Shown: piece by piece, positions 1-10,083 of the stretch
How positions within the stretch are numbered: the stretch's first letter is position 1
How the letters are laid out: every line of letters starts with the position of its first letter
From: Madurella fahalii
Lineage: Eukaryota; Ascomycota; Sordariomycetes; Sordariales
Length of the DNA stretch: 64,000 nucleotides
Assembly: GCA_029876055.1 (NCBI GenBank)
Contig: CM056874.1
Coordinates: 8,122,001-8,186,000, forward strand
Direction of reading: 5' to 3'
Notes under the pieces: model-generated
What the model was told of the DNA's origin: nothing
What the model saw: only the letters and a program-made list of their open reading frames with translations
Databases searched by the model: none
Translations under genes and position numbers: made by a program

Positions 1-174
1 ATAACAACTCAACAACTCGGCATCCGGCAGCGGGAACCTCGGGAAAATCGCCGATGTGCCAAATGCCGAACTCGTCTGCAGCTGGCAGTCATGGCAGTGG
101 CAGATGTACAGCGCGAGGGGCTTGGGGGTGGGCGTCTTGAAGTTGACGGCACCGCACTGGCAGCTGGCCTCCAT
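1..174 (-). CDS. GFA / CENP-V domain protein, N-terminal 58 residues (partial)
   Basis: The 5' end of a minus-strand gene that runs off the left edge of the window. The ATG is at 174-172 and the frame stays open to base 1. The peptide begins MEASCQCGAVNF and carries cysteines at residues 5, 7, 25, 27 and 30 (CQC ... CHCHDC). This is the zinc-binding pattern of the GFA family (glutathione-dependent formaldehyde-activating-like, CENP-V-type fold). Most fungal members are uncharacterised zinc proteins, and glutathione or formaldehyde activity cannot be assumed. The rest of the protein, including the remaining zinc ligands, lies outside the window. Confidence 0.85.
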   Translation of the reverse strand, partial: MEASCQCGAVNFKTPTPKPLALYICHCHDCQLQTSSAFGTSAIFPRFPLPDAELLSCY

Positions 175-1358
175 TGTCTCCGGTTTCTGTCTGTTGTCTC
201 TTATATGACTCAATTGGTAAGAGCGTGACTCCGCCGTACTCTCGAGGACGAGGATCCTGAGAGATGAACAGAACCGAGAGATGAGACGGCCGACGCGGGT
301 TTATTCCCTAATCCCGCCCAACTTGAACCGAGCTTGAAGATATCGGGTCGCGACGGCTTCCACCGGCAGCAATGCACAACCTGCACCTGTCCCGTCCCCG
401 AAGACGGAGGCCGACCGAGGGATCGGAAAGCCAACTTAAGGTGATGTTGGGGGCTAGTTGGTCCAATTGGCCCAGGAAGAAACGGTAGAAATGCTGTCTG
501 ACAAAATGGAAGCAACCAGGCAAATAAAACGCGGCACGCTGTGCCAATTTACCAACCGGTGTTTAGATCCCTAAAAAAAATTGGAAAAAAAATTGTGACT
601 CCTCAGGCCAAATGTCTAACCCACGCACAGCGGCCTTGGAAGTTTCTACTTATATCTGTCACCGCTCCCCCTGACGTGACTCACCCTTACCTTATAGGGA
701 CATATGGTCGCGTGGTCACATGACACCCCGTAGCTGAATCAAATTAGCAAGCTGATCATCGCGAAGTGTGTACATTGCATATTTGGCGAACGGGACGCGA
801 AGAGGTGCGCTTGGTCTTGGCCTGGTGCTTATATCAACCTCTGCATATCCATGCTCCACCGTTCAGCTCCATAGTGAGGGTGACTTCCCCGCCGCCAATG
901 CATGGCGCTCCAGGCTAGTGGCTCGAGACCAGCTGAGTTTGTTATCGGGCTTGTCAGGAGGAGGTTTTCCATTGCCTTGCTTACCACTGACCTGGTCCGA
1001 TGTTACATCGAGCACCGACCCGTCGGCTGCGACCCTTTCGGCCTTCGGATGCCCGATCATATCCCCGAGAGCGCCGATATTCCGGGCTTACAGAAGATCT
1101 ATGAAGGAAAAAAAAAAAAAAAAAAAGGAAAGGTTGCTCGGTTGGATCGAGCGACTCGAAACAATGTCTTTGGTGTCTATTAAGTAAATCTAAATATCTC
1201 GTAGTAGGGTTGTGCACACAATGCCTCGCCAAACGGAAAAACAACCTGGGTATACCAGCCAACGGTTCGCAATGAATATGAATCCAACATAAACCAACGC
1301 CATCTAATGCCATGTTCTAACAGCGTATCCAACGATCACACCCAGGACATGCTCAAGG
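175..1358. other. intergenic spacer with an A19 tract
   Basis: Upstream of the GFA-type gene and downstream of the acyltransferase stop. Only short chance frames are present. It contains a run of 19 A at 1108-1126. I see no RNA gene or mobile element. Confidence 0.5.
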
Positions 1359-2852
1359 TCATGCTGCCATAGAGTACCCGGGAGCTCGGGGTTTCAGCTC
1401 GGTATCATCAAGACATAGACCTTCTAGCTCCCTGGCCAGGCTGACTATGGGTTTGTCAACAGCCCGCCAAAAAAGGTCGGCCGCCCAGATCACGAGCGAC
1501 CCCAAAAGACAGAGCCCTACAAACCAGCTAACCGTGATTTGAAGCGTTGTCTCAACCCCGAGATATCCCTTGACACCCGTCGCTGGCATGGCCGGCTTGA
1601 AATTGGCTGATCCCGGAATGCCGCGTGCCGGGGTCTGGGGATGGCCCAGTAGCCATTCCCGGAGAAGATCTTCCATCGGGCCGTGGCAAACGTACACGGC
1701 GTAACTGATCCGCCCACAGTACTGCGCGAAAGGTCGCTCAAAGAATCTCCGAAGGCAATCGAGCTCTCCGACCGCCCATACTAGAGCTACCGCCGACAGC
1801 CCGAACCAGAACTTTTGGGGCGCAAGGTGGTCCATCTTGGCGAATGGCATCGGTGTTCGCTCCAAGAAGTACCGGATTCCGGGCGTCTGGTCGGCTGCCT
1901 TGTTTGGCCATCCTCCGATAAACAGGCCCAGAAGGATCAGGCTGATCTGGAGTGTCTGCAGAAGCCAACCGCCCGACGTATCCCGTAGGCTGTACGTCCC
2001 CGAATCTTCCCATTCCTTTGCGCGCGTCGATTTCAGTAAGTGAATCTCGGCCAAGAACATGCCGGCCAGAAACTCAAAGCCAGCCCACTTCCCACACACA
2101 AGGCAATATATCATCAGGCTGAGGGCGGCCGCCATCCGTATGCGGAGGCGTACCCGCGAGAGCATCAGCAACACAATGAAGAGCAGCATCGAGTGCGCGA
2201 ACTCGATCGGTATGGTCCATAGATGTATGTCGTAGGCTGGCTTCAGGTCTCGGTCCCATGCCCAGGGCCAGGTAATCTGATGAAGCACGGCGCCTTTCCA
2301 CTTCCGAAACTCTTCCGCCCACGTCTCTTTTGCGGGCTCAAGATAGCCCATCTGACGCACACACAGGATGAGAAACGTGGATACGATGCATGGACCGAAC
2401 AGACGGAAAGGCCTCCGGAAGGTTGATGAGGCTAGGGCAGTGTAGCATTTGTCGAGGTCTCGGGCATGAAGGGCTTTGAGCGGTTTGTACGACAAGGCGA
2501 AGCCGGATATGACAAAGAAGATGTGCACCATGGGCCGGCCGGAGAAGATGATTCGTAGGTAGGGAAGCTGTACTAACGAAGAAGGTCTATCGGCGTTGAG
2601 ACCATACGAAGGTGTAAGAGCCCTGAAGTTGTTCTCGGTGAAGTGGCAAAAGAAAACGATGATGGCAGCGATGCCTCGGAGGCCGTCAAGATACGACGTC
2701 GGGTGGACCCTCCATGCAGGCTTGTGCTCGGGGAAGATGCAGTCGACAAGGAAGCTCGGAAGAAGTAACCTAGGCAGTCTGACCCAGGCTTGGCGTAGAG
2801 GGCGCCGGGGCGAGCCGGAGCTCGGAGGCGACCAGTGGTCCGGGAATCGCAT
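1359..2852 (-). CDS. acyltransferase-3 family multi-pass membrane protein
   Basis: An intronless frame of 497 residues. The open frame extends to 3155, but the codon there is TTG. The first ATG in frame is at 2852, giving MRFPDHWSPP, so the upstream part is taken as leader. Features of the acyltransferase-3 family are visible: the start block TSYLDGLRGIAAIIVFFCHF (about residue 50) followed by the FSGRPMVHIFFVISGFALS segment, about ten hydrophobic helices spread over the protein, and a late helix reading ISYAVYVCHGP. Fungal members transfer acyl groups to sugars or lipids at membranes, and the substrate cannot be read from the sequence. It has no functional link to its neighbours. Confidence 0.85.
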   Translation of the reverse strand: MRFPDHWSPPSSGSPRRPLRQAWVRLPRLLLPSFLVDCIFPEHKPAWRVHPTSYLDGLRGIAAIIVFFCHFTENNFRALTPSYGLNADRPSSLVQLPYLRIIFSGRPMVHIFFVISGFALSYKPLKALHARDLDKCYTALASSTFRRPFRLFGPCIVSTFLILCVRQMGYLEPAKETWAEEFRKWKGAVLHQITWPWAWDRDLKPAYDIHLWTIPIEFAHSMLLFIVLLMLSRVRLRIRMAAALSLMIYCLVCGKWAGFEFLAGMFLAEIHLLKSTRAKEWEDSGTYSLRDTSGGWLLQTLQISLILLGLFIGGWPNKAADQTPGIRYFLERTPMPFAKMDHLAPQKFWFGLSAVALVWAVGELDCLRRFFERPFAQYCGRISYAVYVCHGPMEDLLREWLLGHPQTPARGIPGSANFKPAMPATGVKGYLGVETTLQITVSWFVGLCLLGSLVIWAADLFWRAVDKPIVSLARELEGLCLDDTELKPRAPGYSMAA

Positions 2853-4105
2853 GTTGCGGCCGGGGAGGCCTCGACTGCCAAGACCGAGCAGAAGCAAGCG
2901 TCTCGGGGCCGTAAGTCTACGGCATCCGGCGTTTGGGCCCGAATCCTGTACCGTAGTTCGTGTCAGCAGGCAATAAGAATCCCACCCAGACTCGAGAGTG
3001 GATAAGCTCCAAAGTCTTGGTTCGAGCGTGTCACTGGAAGGAGCGTGCAGTGTCTGTAGCAACTCAACGTGAGAAGTGAACACCAAAGCTTTGCAAATCC
3101 GGGCGCCTTTTCTCTCGGTGCGATTCCCCACGGAGGTTTCAGCTTGCTTGGCCAAGTGGACTTACCGGTCAATGCTCGGGGCCAATCGGACTGTGGCAAG
3201 AGCAGCGAGGGGGAACGAATAGAGAGCGGGAATCTGCAAAGTAACGAAAGCCAAAGGAGTGGCCTGGGAAGCGAAGGACAGTGGGACAAACGGGAAATCA
3301 CAGTGGGCGAGAAATAAGGAGTGGCGTCCACGCAAGGGTTTGTGCTCGGTGGCCGACGCCGTTGTCCGCAATGGCGTCGTGCAGAGTCGGGAAGATCGAA
3401 TGAAGGTTCCAGCAGGCGCTCGGTGGATGCTGTCTCGACCTCCTCAAATGCAGTATATGATAGAAATAGGTACGCACTCCGCGTGACATTGGGACTTGAG
3501 CCGTTGGGACAGCGCCTTCCCGTCAACGGCAAAGGAGACAAGAGGCGTGCATGCCTAAGTGGAGGCCCTGAATGTCACTAGTGGAATTGATCGCCAGGGG
3601 AAGCGTTGGCAATGTCCAACCACGGTGTCCATGTTAAGCTAGGGAAGTTCTGATCTGGCGTTACTATCGCCAGGCTTCCAACTTTAACCGTGGGCGGCGC
3701 GCAGATTGTGTAGTAATTTTGTGAGGCACAGAGTACCGAAAGATGCAGCTCTGTTGGCGTTGGCGAAATCTAGAGCGATCCTCGACGAGGTCGGAATACG
3801 ACGCGGGTTCCACCAGTCGCCGCCGAGAATCGTTTCAGCTCGTTGGCGCAGCCTTGGCCGACGTCATCAAACCGACTTGTTGAACCCTTCATTCAGTGCT
3901 AATATCCAGAGCCTTTTTTAGATCAGCTTATCCTCAGCTTCTGTCTGAGGAACATTCGAAGCTTTCCGTCTCTCACTCTTGGCAGTTTAACCTACTATGA
4001 CCGTGTGGTGTGTTGGATGTTCCGGTGCCTCCTTGGCCATGCCCACTGAAGCACTCAATTGCTCATTGACAGACGAGTTGGACCCATTGTCCTTGCCGAG
4101 ACCGG
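2853..4105. other. intergenic spacer, acyltransferase promoter side
   Basis: Holds the leader and promoter of the acyltransferase gene and the 3' flank of the F-box-like gene. The frames of 60-190 residues here show no family resemblance, and several begin at non-ATG codons. Nothing else is supported. Confidence 0.5.
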
Positions 4106-5101
4106 TCACTTCCCTCCTTCCCAGACTCGATCCGCGGCCACCCTCCCCGCCGTCGCGCTCGAGGCACACAAAACAACAATCCTCTCCCACTCCCTCCTCC
4201 CCTCGTTCAACCTCTCGCTCAACTGCCTGCACCATTTGGCCTTCCCCTCCTCGCCCAGCTTTTCCATCCCAAGCCCCGCCAACTCCACCTCAACAATCTT
4301 GAGCGCCCTCAGCCTCCTCAACCCGCAATCCACCCACCTCCACGGCAGACCCTCTCCCTCCCTTTTCCCTTCCCCCTCCCCTTCCCCCTCCCCTTCCGCT
4401 TCCGGTTTTGGAACCCACAACCTCGGGTGTTCCCAAACCTCCCTCTTCACCCTGGCCCCCAACGCCACCAAATCCTCCACCTCGATCTTGACTCGCAGCC
4501 CCTGCAGGCCCTCGCGCCAGAACCCGCAGAGCTCCTCCCACATGTCGAGCCTGCCCTCAGCGTCACAGACCAAGTCCCTCACCTTCATCTCCAGCCTCGC
4601 GAACCGCATGCCCTCCCGCTGCCACCCCGCCAAGCCCTTGACGAAGGCCCGCGCCGCCGACAGGCCCGAGAAGAACCAGCTCACAAAGACGAACTCGTTT
4701 TCGCGGAACGGGACGAGGCGCGCTTCCGAGTAGATCTGCCGGCAGGCGCGCAGGAGCGACGAGGGCACGTACCCGGTCGGGCGGGAGTGGAGGCCGGAGC
4801 GGAGGAGGAAGTAGGTGGTTCCCTGGCGGTGGCTGCGCGGGACCGGGTAGCCGGGGCTGAGGTCGCGGGGGATCATGGGATGGAGGGCGAGGAGGTGGGT
4901 GTAGATGAGGAGGCGGATCTCGAGGGGGAGGGTGAGGAGGTGGCTGCGGCGGTTGGGTGGTTGTGAGGAGATGTCATGGTGAGGTGACGTTTGGAGGATC
5001 CAAGGCCGGGGGTTGCCGGGATCGAGTTGGTGGTGGTGATGGCCGGGTATTACCAGCGAGCTGCTGCTGAGCTCGCCGGCTGGAGGTAGGATGGAGAGCA
5101 T
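4106..5101 (-). CDS. F-box-like / DUF7730-type protein
   Basis: Encodes 331 residues from the ATG at 5101 (MLSILPPAGELS). The open frame continues upstream to 5230, but that codon is TTG. The motif LLTLPLEIRLLIYTHLL near residue 55 is the hallmark of the large fungal F-box-like group annotated DUF7730/2EXR. It is followed by VPSSLLRACRQIYSEA and a FRENEFVF strand. A low-complexity acidic stretch of EGEGEGEG type lies near residue 235. The family is numerous and poorly understood. Some members may act as substrate receptors of SCF ubiquitin ligases, but no substrate domain is recognisable here. No introns are needed. Confidence 0.75.
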   Translation of the reverse strand: MLSILPPAGELSSSSLVIPGHHHHQLDPGNPRPWILQTSPHHDISSQPPNRRSHLLTLPLEIRLLIYTHLLALHPMIPRDLSPGYPVPRSHRQGTTYFLLRSGLHSRPTGYVPSSLLRACRQIYSEARLVPFRENEFVFVSWFFSGLSAARAFVKGLAGWQREGMRFARLEMKVRDLVCDAEGRLDMWEELCGFWREGLQGLRVKIEVEDLVALGARVKREVWEHPRLWVPKPEAEGEGEGEGEGKREGEGLPWRWVDCGLRRLRALKIVEVELAGLGMEKLGEEGKAKWCRQLSERLNEGRREWERIVVLCASSATAGRVAADRVWEGGK

Positions 5102-8100
5102 ACTGCTGACAAACCCAGGTAGGCAAAGTCGAGGCGATACCTGTTCGGAGGGGGAATTAGGAGGTTTGCAGATCGGTTCGGTGACGGACGCGGCCAGACC
5201 AACGTCGGACCGTGTTCTGGTGGGCGACAAGGCTTCGGCTTATATGCAGCCCAAGCACACACAAAGCCCGTCGCCATCCAACCATGGCTAGGTGGGCGAG
5301 CGAGGGTTGCTCCTGTTCGGAAACGCCCAATTGGCCGTCTACCAACTGCGAACAAAGAGGGGTCGCACCCCTGCTTACCGGAAATAGCCCAGGTTCTGAG
5401 CGCCTCGCAGAGCTGAGCTGCATCGCCAAAGCTTGGCATTTGCTCACGCGGAAGGGTTGGGATCAGCGAACTAGTCCCCTACCGAATCATGAAGTTTGCT
5501 CCTCTTTCATTGGGACAGTTGGGTTTGCAGTGACGTCGCTACTATGCACGCATTACGAAAGTCATGAATGTTGTGTCACGCGGGGATGGTGGTACTCAAC
5601 CGACGCTAAATGGTGGATCGACGGTCTAGATTTGTGGGAAGGCACACCCGCAGCTGTCTCTAGACGCTTTCTCCGCGGCATGGAAAGCCGAGCAAGCAGC
5701 ATTTCTCGTAGATTGGTGTGGAAGCACGTTTCCCATTAAAGGTTCCCCTTTGACGAGGGGTACCTGCCGGCATTATAGGTGCGCCAATCGAGGAGACTGC
5801 CGGCGCCTTCGTTCCAAAGGGGGGCCTGTTTGGGTGAAAGAGTATCTAGCACGAGGAAGACAAGGGGGATCTGCCAATTGTCTTGACCGTACCGCCGAGC
5901 GCTGGCAATAGTAAAATGGTGGCACCTAACTCAGCACCACCACGACAACATTACTACTCTATGGACTATGTTGACGCCAAGCTAGGCACCACCGTGGCCT
6001 CGTTCAAGTTCGAATTGCCAACGCTGGGCGCAAATGCCAGGGGTTGGCAACATCGTGACAGAGACCCTCCCCTCTCCGCCCAGGTGGCTTAGTCAAGCTT
6101 CGGCATACGGATTCAAGCCGTTTAGGAGGGGGATTTCGTGTCCTAGAGTAATACCACCATCGACGGTCATTGTTTGACCTCCCTCTGATGAACGGCTGTT
6201 GAGTTGCAGGCTTCACACAGCTAACCCGCCTGTTCCTGCCCTTAATGCGGCTCAGCACCTACAGCTCTACTTCTCCGGAGGAGTTGAATACCTACGTGAT
6301 TTTGAACAAGACATACTTCAAGCTACGTAACAGTTTCTTCCGACACTATCCTTCCGGAGGCAGCTTTGAATTTATTTCGTACGTAAATCGAGTGAGAGCT
6401 CGATTTTGTCGTTCACGCTCGTCAAGGATCTCAAAGGTTAATCACTTCTAGCCACTCTTGCTAACGAAGGCCGCGTCAATACGTCCAGTCGCGCCCGATG
6501 AGCAAGGTCCTCAACCGCCGAATGTCTGTTCACGGAAATGACTAGATTACCTCAGCTTTGGTAAAGCTCGGCTATTTTTCTACCCGTAGAACGTTGTCTG
6601 ACCGCAGTCACATATGTAGCCTGATCCGAAGAACGTATAAAAATTGGTCTTCCGGATTAGTAGACTAATATAAAGAGTCGAACCCACATGAAAAGATGGC
6701 GCAGCGGATACCCTACTTGGGTATCTTCGGCGATCTTTGGGCCCGAGAATTGTGTCGTAGACTCGTAGTTCATACTCTCCTCTGAAGTGAGTGAGATAAG
6801 CGAAGTGAGAATTGACGGTTTCCGCACACCAAATTGTTTCATTAGGAACGGCCCCTTCTGCTCCCATATCCTCATGGCTCACGGGCTCTGTGACGTGATA
6901 GTTGAACAAGCAGCCGCACAAGAGATTGGAAAATATAATCAGGGCGTGAATGGCTTGGTTGAAATCTATAATAAGCCGTTGGTAGAAGTGCGCGAGGCGC
7001 TCATATGTGCTGTGCGTGCTAGACTGCCCTGCATCATCCGCAAGCGCTGTCATTCATCTATTTCAGCGAAAGATAATTCTTAGAATTCCCACCAATATCC
7101 GCCACGCCGTGTTTCACTATTTGGCCCATCAGCGCTGATATTGCAAGTAAGATGGGTCGGTACAAACGCCATTTTTACCCAATCACGACAGTGAGGGAGG
7201 CTGTCGGGCCATTGTCTAGCATTGTTATTGCCGCCGCCAATCACTTAACCTGGTCTGCCCATTCCACGGATGGGACGTAATTACATCAAAATTGAAATCG
7301 GCAGAGAATCATGCATTACCGCCAACGCCCGCCCTCGCTTTAGTAACATGTCTATCAATTTCAGTTAACTGTTCCTTGCTATCACCTGATTGACCGTGTA
7401 TTATCTCTCTGTAATATTACCTCATGGGGTGCGTGGGTCTTGGTGGAAATACTCGAAGGGCGCCTCATCTGCACAATGCATGCTGCGAAGCAGTAGCGGT
7501 CCCGGATCATGCAAAAGCTATGTGGTCTGACATTCCCACAGAAACAAACATACTCAACACGTTCGACAAGGTCATCGGGGAACCTAATAACAGGTACTAT
7601 CGAATACTCCACCCCAAAACATCCAAGCCTTGACCTCCTTCTATTCTAACACTATGGTGTTTGATGGATTTGAGCTTCCATGCTTAAAGAATCTTCGGCT
7701 TGGCTATGGTGTTAGCGGAAGCGACTTGTTTACGAGAACCGTTCCGCGTCTGATAGCATTGGTGGCATCCGAGACTACCAGATTGCTTTTCAATCTTGTC
7801 GACATGACGTTTGGGTATGTGGGCAAGAGATGACGGACAGTCTTTGGCTCCGATTCTCGATATGCGGCCACGGGAAGATGACCAAATCCGCATCTCAAAA
7901 GTTGCGCTGACGCAATGGCTCGAACAAATAACGCTCTTGGATTGGGTGGATGTGGGGTTCTCTTCTCTCTTCTTCTCTTTTCTTCTAGTTCAAACCAGGA
8001 TTTCCTCTAGTTTCGTGCTAATACCGCTGCCCGCAAAATTGGGATGTGCTTGGCCTGGCTCTGCGTGGCGCCTTCGGATGGGGGCTTTCCTACAACCATT

Positions 8101-8607
8101 CGGTGTGGCCATCGTATCTGACGATGCGGATACCAGGCTTCAAAGCATGCCATTCCGTGGAGCCTTAGTGACTTGCCGAATGACTTTGGCGGCCCAACCG
8201 CGTTTTGTCTAGTTTGCGGGGCCTTTACCAGTCATATAGCGTACTGGAGGGCGCCGCCACCAGCAGGCGTCCAACGCTCATGTTCGAGGACTCGCTGACG
8301 CTCGACCCTGTGTCCGAAATACCGCAAAGTGGCCACCGAGGCGGGTTTCAAGACGTTGTTGCTTTGGGAGGCGGCCTCTCTGGTGGGGTGCCTGAGGGAA
8401 TGTATCTGCAGGGCGGCCTTCTTGGATTCAGGAGGGCTGACGACGGGTATGATAACTCCAATGACCAATTCGCAAAGAAAGGATCTGATGCAGGTGACGT
8501 GACATGCTGAACGTATAAATCGTGACCGCCCTGGTCCAAGACCTATGTCGAAGCATCATAAGCCGAGATCGTAGGCGATATACGATACGTCTCTGTTCCT
8601 TCCAGGA
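5102..8607. other. 3.5 kb gene-free spacer
   Basis: AT-richer than the flanking genes and broken by stops in all frames. The longest frames (for example 5212-5739 plus) show no family signature, biased composition or plausible splicing partners. I looked for tRNA arms and terminal repeats and found none that hold up. The stretch may contain decayed sequence, but no parent gene could be recognised. Confidence 0.5.
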
Positions 8608-9591
8608 TCACCTCGGTGGAGCCGGTCGTTTCGTCTTTTGAGTTATCTTGCGCCGTGATTCAAACTCGACATTCCGAGGGAGATTGAAGTCGCCCTTAAC
8701 CGACAGCCAGAATAGATGTTCCGGCTGTATCGGAAGCTTTTCGCCAGCCGCGGCAGGCGCTCCCGCTCCCGCAGCCGGGAACCCTGTACCCCCTTGCGCA
8801 ATTGCAGAGTCTCCCCCTGCTTGCTCCTCGTCCTCGTCCTCGTCCTCCTCATCTTCGTCCTCGCCCTCTTCCTCATCGTCATCACTCTCCTCCAAATCCC
8901 TCTTCAACCCCGTCCTCACGTTCTCCACCCCCATCGCCTGCTCTTCCACCGTGTACTTCTTCTTGACCTGTACCGTAACATACTCCGTCAACGATCCCTG
9001 AAACGCGTCCAGCATATCGGCCCACTGCTCGTTGAACGGGTCCGAGGGGACCTCGTCTTCGTGATCCAGGCCGTACGCGTCCTCCTCGCTCTCGTAACCG
9101 TTGCCGCCGCCACCGCCACCGCCGGTCGCACGCGCGCCAGTAGCTAGTTTGCTCGCGTCCAGCCCTGCGGCGCGCGCCGTCTCGCGCGCTTCCTCGACCC
9201 AGCTCTCAACGTCGGGCTCGAGCTTCTTGCGGAGGAGCTGGAGGAGGACGTGTTCCTGCGTGCGCCCGGGGAAGTTGGTCGAGGGGTGGATGACAATGCG
9301 CTGGAAGAGGTCGGCGTTGTCGGTGGTGAGGTCCCGGATGGAGCGGATGTTCTGCTGGAGAATGGCGGCGGAGGCTTGGAGGGACTCACTGCGACGAAGT
9401 CATGATGAGCAAAATGGCACAAATTTGCCAGGAGTAGTAATTATAGCTGGACTGACTCACCGGCTAGGCAGAGGGTTCGAGTTTATAACGTTGGCCCGGA
9501 GGCTCTGGAGGCTGCTGGTGAGCTGGGCGAAGCGGTTTCGCAACAGCTCCAGCTGTTTGAGTTCCTCTGGAGCTAGATTGAGCGATGCCAT
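8608..9591 (-). CDS. MED8: Mediator of RNA polymerase II subunit 8
   Basis: Two exons: 9591-9461 and 9388-8608, with a 72-base intron (GTGAGT donor, GTCGCAG acceptor) splitting an Arg codon. The spliced protein has 303 residues. The N-terminus (MASLNLAPEELKQLELLRNR, then FAQLTSSLQSLRANV) forms the helical bundle typical of fungal MED8, which is part of the Mediator head module with MED18 and MED20. A Gly-rich linker, a PFNEQWADMLDAF segment and a long Asp/Glu run (about residues 215-240) follow. The C-terminal part ends in a basic tail. A strong domain-level match and good splicing make this fairly secure. Mediator bridges activators and RNA polymerase II in the nucleus. Confidence 0.85.
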
Positions 9592-10083
9592 GGCTTTGGC
9601 GAACGTCCGCGGGTTGCGAGAATGCGGGAAGTTACCGGATGAGCTTGTTCTGAGAACTCCGAACACGGTATTCCAGAAGTCGGTGAAATGTAGTCGGCAA
9701 GTTGAAGGACACACAGTACGTGAAAGCGGGTCTGGAAGCTATGGAGGGGCAGCAAAGCCGAGAGAAAAACAATACCGGCCTTTTCTAACCCTAACCCTAG
9801 ACATGCGTTCTCTCCAGAACCTCGCGTTCAATCTCCTGGGCTGTAAATCTAATACCGTTCGAGGAAACCACACACTTCATTGTTGAATTCGAAGCTACCC
9901 AATGGCTACGTATTGAAACCCTTTGCGCCTCGCTAGCAGTGCCTGCAAGAAGCATCGACGAGACAAACTGAACGCGAACACTCCAATCCGGACGCCAGGC
10001 TTAACACCAAGCAGCGCCAGTCGTAAAGAAAAAAGAAGAAAAAAGAAAAAGACAAGTAATAATAACATAGTTCACGCGCTCAA
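9592..10083. other. MED8 promoter and choline sulfatase 3' flank
   Basis: A spacer of 492 bases with A/G-rich low complexity around 10025-10060 and a telomere-like motif at 9786-9800 (listed separately). No further genes are seen. Confidence 0.5.
9786..9800 (-). promoter_or_regulatory. telobox-like tandem TTAGGG motif upstream of MED8
   Basis: The plus strand reads TAACCCTAACCCTAG, so the minus strand has two adjacent TTAGGG-type units about 195 bases before the MED8 ATG. TTAGGG is the usual telomere repeat of filamentous fungi, and short internal copies can be bound by Myb-type telomere-repeat factors in promoters. A role here is inferred from position only. Confidence 0.4.

Noticed and set aside
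1108..1126. A19 run as a retroposon tail (with a similar A19 at 19967)
   Set aside because: No target-site duplications or retroelement frames are visible next to either run.
1359..3155. A longer acyltransferase starting at 3155
   Set aside because: The codon at 3155 is TTG, and the extra 101 residues look like translated leader.
5212..5739. 175-residue plus-strand frame
   Set aside because: Trp/Cys-rich, no conserved motif, does not begin in a good start context and overlaps the promoter of the F-box-like gene.
6660..6720. tRNA-like T-arm (GGGTTCGACTC on the minus strand)
   Set aside because: No matching acceptor stem, D-arm or anticodon arm could be folded around it.
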